Source: an uncultured Rhodospirillales bacterium
Lineage (GTDB): Bacteria; Pseudomonadota; Alphaproteobacteria; ATCC43930; CGMCC-115725
Assembly (NCBI GenBank): GCA_903828515.1
Contig: CAIKMD010000006.1
Location: 558,001-622,000, forward strand
Direction: 5' to 3'
Length of the DNA stretch: 64,000 nucleotides
Shown: in pieces, positions 44,492 to 53,507 of the stretch
Position numbering within the stretch: position 1 is the stretch's first letter
Layout of the letters: every line of letters starts with the position of its first letter
Position numbers and translations under genes: made by a program
The notes under the pieces: generated by a model
The model's input: the letters and a program-made list of their open reading frames with translations, nothing else
What the model was told of the DNA's origin: nothing
Databases searched by the model: none

Positions 44492-46142
44492 AAAGCGCCG
44501 ACGGGACAGGCTGGGCGATCAGGTCGACGGTGACCGTTTCAACCTGCGGTGCCAGAAGACCGCTATAGCGGCGGAGCATCCAGACGATCAGCTCGAACAG
44601 GCTGGTGATCGAATAGAGATGCCGGTGGTCGGCCGCGCCCAAGCCTTGGTCGGCATCCATCGCGCTGCGGCGCATGCTGTCGACGACGCTGTCGCGATCA
44701 GCGGTAAGCTGGCGCATCAGGGCGATATCGACGGGATCGAGGGTGCGTACCGCATCCGCCGCCGTCAGCAGCAAGGCACCGAGACCTTCGCACAAATTTC
44801 CGGCCAGCGTCGTCAGCGCCGCTGACTCGAAAGGCTGCGACAGTTGATCGGCCAGGGCCGCGACCGATTCATGAGTCGACAGCAACAGGCTATTACGGGC
44901 CAAGCGGTCGGTCGCGCCTTCGAGCACGCTGCGATCCGCGCCGGTATCGCCGAGATCGCCGAGAAATTCGCCGACATAGCGTCCGAGTCCTTGCGCGACC
45001 GTGAGGATCGCGGGTCGATCGAGGCTGCGCGCCTCGTCTTCGAGCCATTCATTGACCCCGAAATAGAGCGGCAGCAGCGCGAAAATCCGAGCCTGTTCGC
45101 GATCGACGAGGGTCAGTGCGATTTCGGGCGAATCGATCGCCTGGTCGTAGAGATAACGCGGCCGGGCGAGGCCTTCCTGCGCGAGGGGTGGCGCCAGCCG
45201 GTCGAGAAGGGGCTGCAGCCGCGTGCCGATCGCGACTTGCGTCAACACGGCGGCGACCTGACAGGCGAGATAGGCGAGCGCGATCTGCTGTGCGGTGTTT
45301 TGGGTGAGAGCCTTGATCCCGGCGGCGATCAACGGTGTGCCGGTATAATGCTCGATGAAATAAAGCGGGATCAGGATGCCGACGCCCAGCGTCTTGATGA
45401 TCACCTGAAAAACGGCGAGCTGGCGCGATGAGCCGCGAATTTTCGCGGTGGTGAGATAGGTGCTGAAACCCGAGCCGATGCTGGCGCCGAACGTGGTCAA
45501 CATCGCCTGCTCGAAGGTCAGAAGCTGAGTCGTGGCGAGCGCGATGGCGAGGACCGAGACCGTCGCCGCCGATTGCGCGATCATGGCGAGTAGCGCGCCG
45601 ACTAGGAGCGCGGCGATCTGCCACTGCGCGGTTTCGCGGAAGAATTCGCGCAGCCACGTGAAATCGCGAAATTCCTCGGCGCCGCGCCGCATGAGTTCGA
45701 GCCCGAGGAGCAACAGGCCGAGGGCCAGAATCGCCGAGATGACCGGCCGCCACCGCGCCGAGCGATCGAGATTGAGATAGAAGCAAAATCCGGTCACGCC
45801 GACCAAGGCATAAACCAGCAGATGCATGTCGACGGCGGCGAGTACGACCAGCGCCGAGGTTCCGATATTGGCCCAGGCGAGGATCGGCATCCCCTGTGGC
45901 AGGGTCATCAAATCGGCCGCGGCGAGGCTCATCAGGATGATGGTGATCGCGTTGGCACTTTGCGTGAGCGCGCCCGACACGATGCCGACCAGCGCGCTGC
46001 GCGCGTAGCTGCCGGTCGACCGCGCGACCCACTGGCGCAGATTGCGGCCGGCGAGTTGCCCCATGTTGGTGCCCAGCCCTTTGACCCCGATGAAGAAGAG
46101 GCCGAGGCCGGCAAGCATCGAGATCAGAGCGTCGAGGATCAC
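44490..46142 (-). CDS. Na+/phosphate cotransporter (NptA/PNaS family) with PhoU-like tail
   Basis: 550 residues. The N-terminal half (~1-310) has eight or more hydrophobic segments and the two inverted Na_Pi_cotrans repeats, with ALTQSANAITIILMSLA near residue 60 and MIAQSAATVSVLAIALATT near residue 190. The C-terminal ~200 residues are helical and PhoU-like. It would import phosphate with sodium, or export it as proposed for YjbB. A Pho box lies 55 bp upstream (46197-46214), so it is probably induced by PhoB under phosphate limitation. Confidence 0.92.
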   Translation of the reverse strand: MILDALISMLAGLGLFFIGVKGLGTNMGQLAGRNLRQWVARSTGSYARSALVGIVSGALTQSANAITIILMSLAAADLMTLPQGMPILAWANIGTSALVVLAAVDMHLLVYALVGVTGFCFYLNLDRSARWRPVISAILALGLLLLGLELMRRGAEEFRDFTWLREFFRETAQWQIAALLVGALLAMIAQSAATVSVLAIALATTQLLTFEQAMLTTFGASIGSGFSTYLTTAKIRGSSRQLAVFQVIIKTLGVGILIPLYFIEHYTGTPLIAAGIKALTQNTAQQIALAYLACQVAAVLTQVAIGTRLQPLLDRLAPPLAQEGLARPRYLYDQAIDSPEIALTLVDREQARIFALLPLYFGVNEWLEDEARSLDRPAILTVAQGLGRYVGEFLGDLGDTGADRSVLEGATDRLARNSLLLSTHESVAALADQLSQPFESAALTTLAGNLCEGLGALLLTAADAVRTLDPVDIALMRQLTADRDSVVDSMRRSAMDADQGLGAADHRHLYSITSLFELIVWMLRRYSGLLAPQVETVTVDLIAQPVPSAL

Positions 46143-46196
46143 AGGCGGAGTCCATCACCGAAGCGTGCGCAAGGGATGGGAGCGTATTGAAGTTAA

Positions 46197-46214
46197 TTGA
46201 CAGTTTTGTGACAG
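46197..46214 (-). promoter_or_regulatory. Pho box (PhoB-binding site)
   Basis: On the minus strand: CTGTCAC-AAAA-CTGTCAA, two 7-bp direct repeats 11 bp apart, close to the CTGTCAT consensus. It reads towards the Na+/Pi cotransporter gene, 55 bp from its start codon, at a place where a PhoB site can replace the -35 box. The 133-bp gap 46143-46275 also has an imperfect hairpin at 46242-46265 after the upstream STAS gene. Confidence 0.75.
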
Positions 46215-46275
46215 AGGCCGGCCAGCAATCGGCACAGCAGCGCTTCACCGCATCGTCGGCGAAGCGGACCGATGA

Positions 46276-46617
46276 TTAGGTCGGCGAAACCGCGGCGATA
46301 GCCGCCGCGCGTTCGGTGCAGATCGGCATCACACCGTCGATGCGCGCGGTGCGCAGGACGGCATCGACGTCGGATGTCGGCGCCAGCAGCGCCATCTTGC
46401 CGCCCTTGGCGGCGACGGTGCGGCCGGCGATCAGCAGCAGCCGCATCCCCATCGAGGCGATGAAGCTGACGTCCGACAAATCGACGATCAGGGCCTTGCG
46501 GGCACCCGCCGTGGCATTGAACTTCAGATCGATTTTGCCGGCACCCTCGACATCCAACCGGCCGTGCAGGGTCGTCAGTGTGACTCCACCCGCCAGGTCT
46601 TCAATAGCCATCTCCAT
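46276..46617 (-). CDS. STAS-domain protein (second antagonist-like)
   Basis: 113 residues, a single STAS domain: GGVTLTTLHGRLDVEGAGKI at the start and LIVDLSDVSFIASMGMRLLL with the Ser expected to be phosphorylated (A replaces the usual D before it). ATG 46615-46617 follows GGAGACGACGTG. It lies 29 bp after the receiver gene in the operon hybrid kinase-receiver-STAS. It may be a second input to the RsbW-like kinase or a member of a separate switch. Confidence 0.88.
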   Translation of the reverse strand: MEMAIEDLAGGVTLTTLHGRLDVEGAGKIDLKFNATAGARKALIVDLSDVSFIASMGMRLLLIAGRTVAAKGGKMALLAPTSDVDAVLRTARIDGVMPICTERAAAIAAVSPT

Positions 46618-46646
46618 CACGTCGTCTCCATGCTGCGAATAAAAAC

Positions 46647-47015
46647 TCAGCCGCGCTGCAATAATGCTTCGATTTTGCCCAGCAGGCGCGGAAAATCCAC
46701 CGGCTTCGTATCGTAATCGTCGCAACCGGCGGCGAGCGCCTTGTCGCGGTCGCCGACCATCGCATGCGCGGTCAGCGCGATGACCGGAATCTTGCCGGTG
46801 CCGCCGCCGGCCTTGACCTGGCGCGTCGCTTCCCAGCCATCGATGATCGGCAGATCCATGTCCATCAGGATGAGGTCGGGGATTTCGCTGGTCGCGAGTG
46901 CCACGCCTTCCTGGCCATCGACCGCCATCACCACCTCATAGCCCTTGCGCGCGAGGCGTCGCGACAGCATGTCGCGATTGATCTCGTTGTCTTCGACCAG
47001 CAGAATTTTCGTCAT
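46647..47015 (-). CDS. Single-domain response regulator (DivK/CheY-like)
   Basis: 122 residues, only a receiver domain. Acid pocket in ILLVEDNEINRDML, phosphoacceptor D in LILMDMDLPIIDGWEATR, conserved T/A in VIALTAHAM and K in YDTKPVDFPRLL. No output domain, so it acts by protein contact, as a phosphate shuttle or sink. It lies 22 bp after the hybrid kinase gene, its likely phosphodonor. Confidence 0.92.
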   Translation of the reverse strand: MTKILLVEDNEINRDMLSRRLARKGYEVVMAVDGQEGVALATSEIPDLILMDMDLPIIDGWEATRQVKAGGGTGKIPVIALTAHAMVGDRDKALAAGCDDYDTKPVDFPRLLGKIEALLQRG

Positions 47016-47037
47016 CGTTTCGCCTGCTTATTCCCGA

Positions 47038-49671
47038 TTAATCCGACGCCGCCTGACGCGTGGGCGCGCGCGGCCGCAGCACGTCGCGAATCGCCGAGCG
47101 GAGATCGACGCCGGTAGTCGCGCCCTTGGCGATCACCTTCTTGGTCAGGCTTTGCAGCAGGTCGAGATCGTCGGCGGCCAGATCCATCGCGGTGACCACC
47201 AGCACCGGAATGTTGATCCAGCGTTCGTCGGCGCGCACCCGCTCGAGAAATTCGAATCCATCCATCACCGGCATCATGAGATCGAGCAGCACCACGGCCG
47301 GGGCGGGATTGGCGGCGAGCCAGGCCAATCCTTCTTCGCCGTTTCCAGCCTCGGCGACGCCGACGCCCATCCGTTCGAGCATGATGCGGGCCATGCGGCG
47401 CATCTCGGGATCGTCGTCGACGACGAGAACCGGCGCTTCGGCACGCGGCTGATGATGCTGACGCAAGGTGGCGCTGAGCCGGCCCCAATCGATCGGCTTG
47501 GTGAGGAATCCCGACGCGCCGAGCGACAAGGCGATGGCGCGGTCGTTCAGCATGGTCACGATCGTGATGGGGATGTCGGCGAGTTGAGGATCGGCCTTGA
47601 AGGCAGTCAACACCGACCAGCCGTCCATCTGCGGCATCATGACGTCGAGGGTGATCGCATCGGGACGGGTGGCGCGCGCGACGGTCAGCGCCTCGGGACC
47701 GCTGCGGGCATGCAAGACGCGATAGCCTTCGCGGCCAAGCATCGCGCTCACCGTCTCGTGGACCGCCTCGTCGTCGTCGACGACCAGAACGGTGAATTCG
47801 CCTTCCGCATCGCCCGATTCTGCCGGTCGGGGCGCGGCGGTCTCGACCTCCACGGCGGCGGCGTCGCGCAACGGCAAGGTGAGGGTGAAGACCGAGCCCT
47901 TGCCGAACTCGCTGGTCACCGTCACGTCGCCGCCGAGAAGGCGCGCGAAATGACGGGTGATGACGAGGCCGAGGCCGGTGCCGCCGAATTTCCGCGTGGT
48001 CGAGCTGTCGGCCTGGGCGAAGGCTTGGAACAGCCGCCCGAGATGCTCTTCCGTCATGCCGATGCCGGTGTCGGTGACGCGGAACGCGATCATCTCGCGG
48101 TCGCCATCCGGCGCCAGCGCGACCGTGAGGTCGACGATGCCTTCCTTGGTGAACTTGCTGGCGTTGCTCAGGAGGTTGAGCAGGCTCTGCTTGAGCTTGG
48201 TCACGTCGGAATCGATCTTGCCGATCTCGGCCGGGCAATCGATCCGCAATTGGTTGCCGTTCTTGGCGGCGAGCGGTTCGATGATCGCGCGCACCTCGCT
48301 GATCATCGCGGTCACGCTGACCGGCTCGATGAACGTGGTCATCCGGCCGGCTTCGATCTTGGACAGGTCGAGAATGTCGTTGATCAGATTCAGCAGATGC
48401 TTGCCGGCATTCTCGATCTTGCCGAGATCGGGGAGGTAACCGTCCTGGCCGTCGTCGGTCGCCTCTTCTTGCAGCATCTGGCTGTAGCCGATGATCGCGT
48501 TGAGCGGCGTCCGCAACTCGTGACTCATATTGGCGAGGAAGTCCGATTTGGTCCGGTTGGCCGCCTCGGCCGCCTGTACCGCATTGGTCAGTTCCTGCTC
48601 GGCTTTCTTGCGCACGGTGATGTCGGTGAAGATCGCGATGAAGCCGCCCGACGGGATCGGGTTTCGCGTGATCTCGATCACGGTGCCATCGGGCCGCGTG
48701 CGGTCATAGGTGATCTTGCGCCCGAGCGTGGCGATGCGCTTCTGCACCTCGGCTTCGATGTCGGTGTCGCCGAACTCGCCGCGCGCGCCGACATAGCGCA
48801 GATATTCGATAAAGGTGTGTTCGCGGTCGAAGAACTCGTCGGGCAGGTCGAGAAGCGTGCGCATCCGGCTGTTCCAGGTGACGAGCCGGTAGTCGCCGTC
48901 GTACATGGCGACACCCTGGTCCATGTTTTCGAGCGTCGCTCGCAATTCGATCTCGGCGTTCTTGCGCTCGGTGATGTCGGTATAGATGGCAATGAAGCCG
49001 CCCCCTGGGATCGGATTGCGGTAGACCTCGATCCAGCTGCCATCGGGCCGGGTCCGCTCGAAGGAATGCTTGGTGGTGAGCCGGGCCAGACGCTCGGCGA
49101 TCGCGTCGTCGAGATTGACGTCACCGAACTCGCCCCGCTCGCCGACATAGCGCAGGTAATCGACGAAAGTGTGGCCGGTGTCGAAAAACGAGTCGGGAAG
49201 GTCGAGCAACTCGCGAAACTGCCGGTTCCAGGTGACCAGTTCGTAGGCGGCGTCGTACATGGCGACGCCCTGCTCCATGTTTTCGAGCGTCGCGCGTAGC
49301 TCGGTCTCGCGGCGCGACAGGGCCTCCACCTGAGCGCTGATCAATTTCTCGTGGTGCTCACGTCCGCGCGCGATAGTGCGCGCCAGGCTGCCGATCTCGT
49401 CGGGGAGGTTGACCGGCATGGTGCCGTTGCCTTGGGGATTCCGGATCGCTTCGCGAACCTGGAGGATCGGCGCGACGATCCGGCGGCTGGTGGCGAAAGC
49501 CGTCGCCAGCATGGCGAGGGCAGCGAGCACGAGCGCGGTTACCGTCGTCGTCACGATCCCGCCGCCGATAACCCATTCGACCGCCAGGATCGCGGCTTGC
49601 GCGATGATGACGCTCATGAAGGCGATCAGCGCAAATCGCCGTGCCAGGGGGCTTTTCCAGGGAGACAGCAT
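47038..49671 (-). CDS. Hybrid sensor histidine kinase: 2 TM, 2 PAS_7, HisKA-HATPase, 2 receivers
   Basis: 877 residues. Two membrane segments lie at ~12-30 and ~38-60, with only a few residues between them outside the membrane, so sensing is probably cytoplasmic. Two PAS_7 repeats (~125-240, ~245-360) each begin ELRATLENM and contain a LVTWN stretch. The kinase core has DFLANMSHELRTPLNAIIGY (phospho-His near 390) and DTGIGMTEEHLGRLFQAF. Receiver 1 has DVMMPQMDGW and TKPIDW; receiver 2 has DLMMPVMDGF but K-G replaces the usual K-P. It heads the operon with the receiver and STAS genes. Confidence 0.94.
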   Translation of the reverse strand: MLSPWKSPLARRFALIAFMSVIIAQAAILAVEWVIGGGIVTTTVTALVLAALAMLATAFATSRRIVAPILQVREAIRNPQGNGTMPVNLPDEIGSLARTIARGREHHEKLISAQVEALSRRETELRATLENMEQGVAMYDAAYELVTWNRQFRELLDLPDSFFDTGHTFVDYLRYVGERGEFGDVNLDDAIAERLARLTTKHSFERTRPDGSWIEVYRNPIPGGGFIAIYTDITERKNAEIELRATLENMDQGVAMYDGDYRLVTWNSRMRTLLDLPDEFFDREHTFIEYLRYVGARGEFGDTDIEAEVQKRIATLGRKITYDRTRPDGTVIEITRNPIPSGGFIAIFTDITVRKKAEQELTNAVQAAEAANRTKSDFLANMSHELRTPLNAIIGYSQMLQEEATDDGQDGYLPDLGKIENAGKHLLNLINDILDLSKIEAGRMTTFIEPVSVTAMISEVRAIIEPLAAKNGNQLRIDCPAEIGKIDSDVTKLKQSLLNLLSNASKFTKEGIVDLTVALAPDGDREMIAFRVTDTGIGMTEEHLGRLFQAFAQADSSTTRKFGGTGLGLVITRHFARLLGGDVTVTSEFGKGSVFTLTLPLRDAAAVEVETAAPRPAESGDAEGEFTVLVVDDDEAVHETVSAMLGREGYRVLHARSGPEALTVARATRPDAITLDVMMPQMDGWSVLTAFKADPQLADIPITIVTMLNDRAIALSLGASGFLTKPIDWGRLSATLRQHHQPRAEAPVLVVDDDPEMRRMARIMLERMGVGVAEAGNGEEGLAWLAANPAPAVVLLDLMMPVMDGFEFLERVRADERWINIPVLVVTAMDLAADDLDLLQSLTKKVIAKGATTGVDLRSAIRDVLRPRAPTRQAASD

Positions 49672-49804
49672 GTGCTTGACCTCGTTCGTGAATTAGTACG
49701 CGCCGCTGCCGGGCTTGGCAAGAAACCATCGGTTCGCCGCGCTCGACCCTATGGTGAAAACATGGTACCCACACGGTCTCGCGACGGCGACAGGATCGAA
49801 CGGT

Positions 49805-50236
49805 ATGGGTGACGACCGGCTGTTACTCCGCATCGCCAACGACGTGGCCGAACTTTCCCGGGTTGCGGAAACCGTCGATGTGTATTGCGACGAGACGGGC
49901 ATACCGACCGATGTCGCCTTCAAGATCAACGTCGTGCTCGAAGAATTGCTGATGAACACCATCTCCTATGGCTTCACGGACGGAAAGCCGCACGAGATCG
50001 CGGTGACGATCGACCGGCATGACGAAACGGTGACAATCGAGATCGACGATGACGGCGTGGCGTTCGATCCTCTGCAGGCGCCGCCGCCCGATCTCGACGC
50101 CCCGATCGAAGAGCGGCAGATCGGCGGTCTCGGCATTCATTTCGTCAAGACGATGATGGACACCGTCGAGTACCGCCGCGCGGATGGCCGCAATCACATG
50201 ACCCTGACCAAGCGGATCGTGCCGGACGCGGATTAG
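49805..50236 (+). CDS. RsbW/SpoIIAB-like anti-sigma serine kinase
   Basis: 143 residues, a single HATPase_c_2 domain. N-box INVVLEELLMNTISYGF, G1 IDDDGVAFDP and G2 GGLGIHFVKTMMD are visible. Such proteins hold a sigma factor or other target and phosphorylate a STAS antagonist. ATG 49805 has AGGA ten bases upstream; an earlier in-frame ATG at 49751 is possible. It is divergent from the hybrid kinase (133-bp gap) and overlaps tail to tail with the PP2C gene by 4 bp. No sigma factor is in the window, so the target may be a non-sigma protein. Confidence 0.88.
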   Translation: MGDDRLLLRIANDVAELSRVAETVDVYCDETGIPTDVAFKINVVLEELLMNTISYGFTDGKPHEIAVTIDRHDETVTIEIDDDGVAFDPLQAPPPDLDAPIEERQIGGLGIHFVKTMMDTVEYRRADGRNHMTLTKRIVPDAD

Positions 50237-51426
50237 GCCAGGCGACGGATCGCGAGGCTGGTGATGTCGTCGGCCTGCGCGCAGCCTTGGGCAAAGCCGG
50301 TCACGGCTTCCATCACGGCGGCAATCACGCGATCGAGCGGTCCTGACGCCAATCCCAGCAGCGCGGCTTCGAGGCGCTCCTTGCCGAACAGCGCATCCGC
50401 GACATCCATCGCCTCGGTGATCCCGTCGGTGAAAAGATAGAGCGCTTCGCCCGGCGCCAAGGTCATTTCCGCGGTCTCATAAGCCCAGGTGGGCATGATC
50501 CCCAGCGCCATGCCTTGCGGCGCTTCGACGGCGGCGACGCCGGTGGCGCCGAGACGATAAGGCGGATCGTGCCCGGCGTTGCAAAATGCGACGATTCCGG
50601 TTTTCGGATCGATGATGCCGAAGATCAGGGTTACGAACATCATCGTGTCGTTGTTTTCGCACAGCTCCTGATTGACGCGGGCGACGATGGCCGCGGGGCT
50701 CGCCACGCCGCCACCCTCCGCCTGCATCAGCCCGCTCACCACACGGAGAAGATTCTTGGCTCGCGCCATGTGCATCGCGGCGGGCGCGCCCTTGCCCGAG
50801 ACGTCGCCGATGGCGAAGGCGAGGCGGCCGTCAATTGTCGGGAAGAAATCATAAAGATCGCCGCCGACCTCGCGGGCCGGTTCCATCGCGGCAAAAATCT
50901 CGATCGGCTGTTCCGGCGTGGCTTGCGGGAAATCGATCGGAACCATGCTCATCTGCAGTTTGCGCGCAGCATCGAGTTCCTGTTCGAGACGCGTCAGATG
51001 CGCCCGCAGGGTGTCGCGCAGGGCCTTCTGTTCGAGGCTGGCACCGACCCGCGCGCGCAACAGCGTGGCGTTGAAAGGCTTTGGCAGATAATCCACAGCA
51101 CCGAGCTGGATGCAGCGGACGACACTGTCGATCTCGTCGAGCGCCGAGATCACGATGACCGGCAAATCGAGCAGGCGTCCGTCCGCGCGCAGGCGTTCGA
51201 GCACTTGGTATCCATCGCATTTCGGCATCATCACGTCGAGGAGGACGAGATCGAAGTTCCCGGCGCCGATCATCGCCAGCGCTTCCTCGCCATCGGCTGC
51301 AAGGGCGATATCGATGTAACCCTCGCGACGCAGGCGCCGGGTCAGGAGGTCGCGATTGTCCTCGACATCATCGACGACGAGGATGCGCGCGTTGGGCGAC
51401 GCAGCTTGCGCACGTTCCGTTGCCAT
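50233..51426 (-). CDS. Receiver-PP2C phosphatase (RsbU/SpoIIE-like)
   Basis: 397 residues. An N-terminal receiver (~13-130) with LVVDDVEDNRDLL, DVMMPKCDGYQVL and LPKPFN; a short coiled linker (~135-165); then a SpoIIE/PP2C domain with REVGGDLYDFF, FAIGDVSGKGAPAAM, ELYLFTDG-type LYLFTDGITEAMD and QADDITSLAI, keeping the metal-binding Asp residues. Phosphorylation of the receiver should switch the phosphatase, which would dephosphorylate the STAS proteins. Its start codon overlaps the stop of the GPP34-MFS gene (TGATG), so the two are coupled. Confidence 0.93.
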   Translation of the reverse strand: MATERAQAASPNARILVVDDVEDNRDLLTRRLRREGYIDIALAADGEEALAMIGAGNFDLVLLDVMMPKCDGYQVLERLRADGRLLDLPVIVISALDEIDSVVRCIQLGAVDYLPKPFNATLLRARVGASLEQKALRDTLRAHLTRLEQELDAARKLQMSMVPIDFPQATPEQPIEIFAAMEPAREVGGDLYDFFPTIDGRLAFAIGDVSGKGAPAAMHMARAKNLLRVVSGLMQAEGGGVASPAAIVARVNQELCENNDTMMFVTLIFGIIDPKTGIVAFCNAGHDPPYRLGATGVAAVEAPQGMALGIMPTWAYETAEMTLAPGEALYLFTDGITEAMDVADALFGKERLEAALLGLASGPLDRVIAAVMEAVTGFAQGCAQADDITSLAIRRLA

Positions 51427-53318
51427 CAGGCCGGCTTCCTCGCATCGGGTTCATCGGGAACGGCCTGGATGGTCAGGATAACCAGGAACGAAACAACGCC
51501 CGAGATGGCGAGATAAATCGCGGGCGCCAGATTATAGCCGGTCGCGCCGATCAGATAGACGGCGACCAGCGGCACCGTGCCGCCAAAAATCGCCATCGCC
51601 AGATTCTGGCCGACGGATAAGGCGGTGCAGCGAACGCGTTTCGGCAGCGCCTCGACCATGAACGCGGGAATCGCACCGCCCACGCCGGCCTGCAGAACCG
51701 CCATGCCGATCTGTCCAGCGATGATGGCCGCGATCGAACCGTGACTGACCAACAGGAATAGCGGCCAGGCAAAGATCGCGGTGCCGAGCGAGGAGATCAG
51801 CAGAACCGCTTTTCTTCCGATGCGGTCGGCAATCATGCCGCCCACCGGCAGCAGGACGACCAAAATCGCCAGGGCGAGGCCGTTCAACAGAAGAGCCGTC
51901 GATGGCGGTATCTGCGCGTACTGCACGAGCCACGAGGAAAGATAGACGAAGCAAAGGTAAAAGCCGGTGCCCTGGACCAGCGCGGTCCCGACGATCTGGA
52001 GGATCGTGAGCCATTGGGTCTTGAAGGCAAGGACGATCGGCGATTGGCGTGATTCCTCGATGGCGACGATCGTGTTGTCGGGCGGCAGGCCGCGGCGGAT
52101 CACCAGGACCACGATCCCGATCAGCAATCCGGTCAAGAACGCGGCGCGCCAGCCCCAGGCGGCTGCGTCCTCGGCTGAGATCGACGCGGTGAGGACGCCG
52201 CCGACGACCGAGCCGAGCAGCAAGCCGCCGATCGCGCCGAAGGGGGCGAAGCTGCCGACGATGCCGCGCCGGCTGCGTTGCGCTTCCTCGACCATGAGGA
52301 CGATCGACGTGGTGAATTCGCCGCCGACGGCGAGGCCCTGAAAGAGTCGCAAGATGATGAGCAGGATCGGTGCGGCAACCCCGATCTGCGCATAGGTTGG
52401 CATCAATCCCATCGCCAAAGTCGGTATCGCCATCAAGATCACCGAGGTGACCAGCGCGATCTTGCGGCCATATCGATCGCCGACGTAACCGAAGAGCAGC
52501 GCCCCGCCGGGCCGCCCGATGAAGCCGACGGCGAAAACCCCGAACGACGCAAGCAGCGACAGCGCCGGATCATGCGCCGGGAAAAATTGCCGGCCGATCG
52601 TCGCGGCGAAGAATCCGTAGATGCCGAAATCGTACCATTCCATCACGTTACCGGCGAGGCCGGCGATCACGGTGCGCCGTTCGGCGGCCTTGATTTCGGC
52701 ATTCATGACCTGCGCGGTGTGTGCGATCTCGGCGCCGATCAGATCCATGCGCGACAATTGGCGGATGCGCGGTCCGGCTTCGATCAGGGTCGCGGGCGAC
52801 AGGATGCGCTCGAAGATCGAACACGCATCGGCCAGCGCGATCAGCGCGATGTCCTCGGGATCGGGAATGTCCTGGTTGAAGAGCAGCGCGAGCACGCGGC
52901 GCTTCGCTTCGAGACGCTCGGTCTCGCGTTCGAGCGGGTATTTACGGCCGTTGAGTACCCAGAGAAAGACGCGATCGGTCTCGCGCAGAATGCCGCGCTC
53001 GCAAAGTTTTTGCAGCGCCTCGTCGCGCAGGTGCATCGCCTGCGGCATCAGCCGCGCGATCCAGGTCCTGGCGTCGCGGTGCTGCTTCTCGGCGGCGATG
53101 TCGCCGAGGACCCGGTTCAGCATGTCGGAATCGGTCGGGGTGGTATCGACCGCCCACAGGCTGGTGAGATCGGAGTCGATCTTGCCCCGGATCGCGAGAT
53201 CCATCAGCGCGGCGCCGGCGATCCCACAACTCAGCGAGGTTTCGGGAATATTGCCGAATTCGCCCCCGGAATCCTCGAGCGCCAGCAACAAAAACTCTTC
53301 GATCAGGCTGATCGTCAT
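51426..53318 (-). CDS. GPP34 domain fused to MHS-family MFS transporter
   Basis: 630 residues in one frame. Residues ~1-210 are a GPP34 domain: LIEEFLLLALEDSGGEF, GIAGAALMDLAIRGKID, LQKLCERGILRETDRVF, LALLFNQDIPDPEDIALIAL. Residues ~215-630 are a 12-TM metabolite:H+ symporter-type MFS protein with GNVMEWYDFGIYGFFAATIG and GYVGDRYGRK, as in ProP/ShiA/KgtP relatives. ATG 53316-53318 follows GGGGGA. The ligand is unknown; an osmolyte or organic acid is usual for the family. The GPP34 part would face the cytoplasm. It is coupled with the receiver-PP2C gene. Divergent from 53508. Confidence 0.92.
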   Translation of the reverse strand: MTISLIEEFLLLALEDSGGEFGNIPETSLSCGIAGAALMDLAIRGKIDSDLTSLWAVDTTPTDSDMLNRVLGDIAAEKQHRDARTWIARLMPQAMHLRDEALQKLCERGILRETDRVFLWVLNGRKYPLERETERLEAKRRVLALLFNQDIPDPEDIALIALADACSIFERILSPATLIEAGPRIRQLSRMDLIGAEIAHTAQVMNAEIKAAERRTVIAGLAGNVMEWYDFGIYGFFAATIGRQFFPAHDPALSLLASFGVFAVGFIGRPGGALLFGYVGDRYGRKIALVTSVILMAIPTLAMGLMPTYAQIGVAAPILLIILRLFQGLAVGGEFTTSIVLMVEEAQRSRRGIVGSFAPFGAIGGLLLGSVVGGVLTASISAEDAAAWGWRAAFLTGLLIGIVVLVIRRGLPPDNTIVAIEESRQSPIVLAFKTQWLTILQIVGTALVQGTGFYLCFVYLSSWLVQYAQIPPSTALLLNGLALAILVVLLPVGGMIADRIGRKAVLLISSLGTAIFAWPLFLLVSHGSIAAIIAGQIGMAVLQAGVGGAIPAFMVEALPKRVRCTALSVGQNLAMAIFGGTVPLVAVYLIGATGYNLAPAIYLAISGVVSFLVILTIQAVPDEPDARKPA

Positions 53319-53507
53319 GACGTCCCCCAAGAAGCCTGCCTGCCCACCGGGTGGATACGTTATGGCATCGAGATTGCCGCGTCGAGGCATGGAAAGGCGG
53401 CGGGACGCACGTTCTTAAGGGTACTGTTTGCTTGATGTTGGCCCGGTTCTTTGCCACTCTGAATGACCGGATCGGGCGACGGGCCGGCCAAGCGAGGAAC
53501 CGCCAAG

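Noticed and set aside
46945-49299. A 784-codon open frame on the plus strand
   Set aside because: It lies wholly antisense to the hybrid kinase gene, has no domain or ribosome site, and its composition is that expected from high-GC codon bias. The same applies to other long antisense frames, such as those over hutF, the AraC fusion and the decarboxylase gene.
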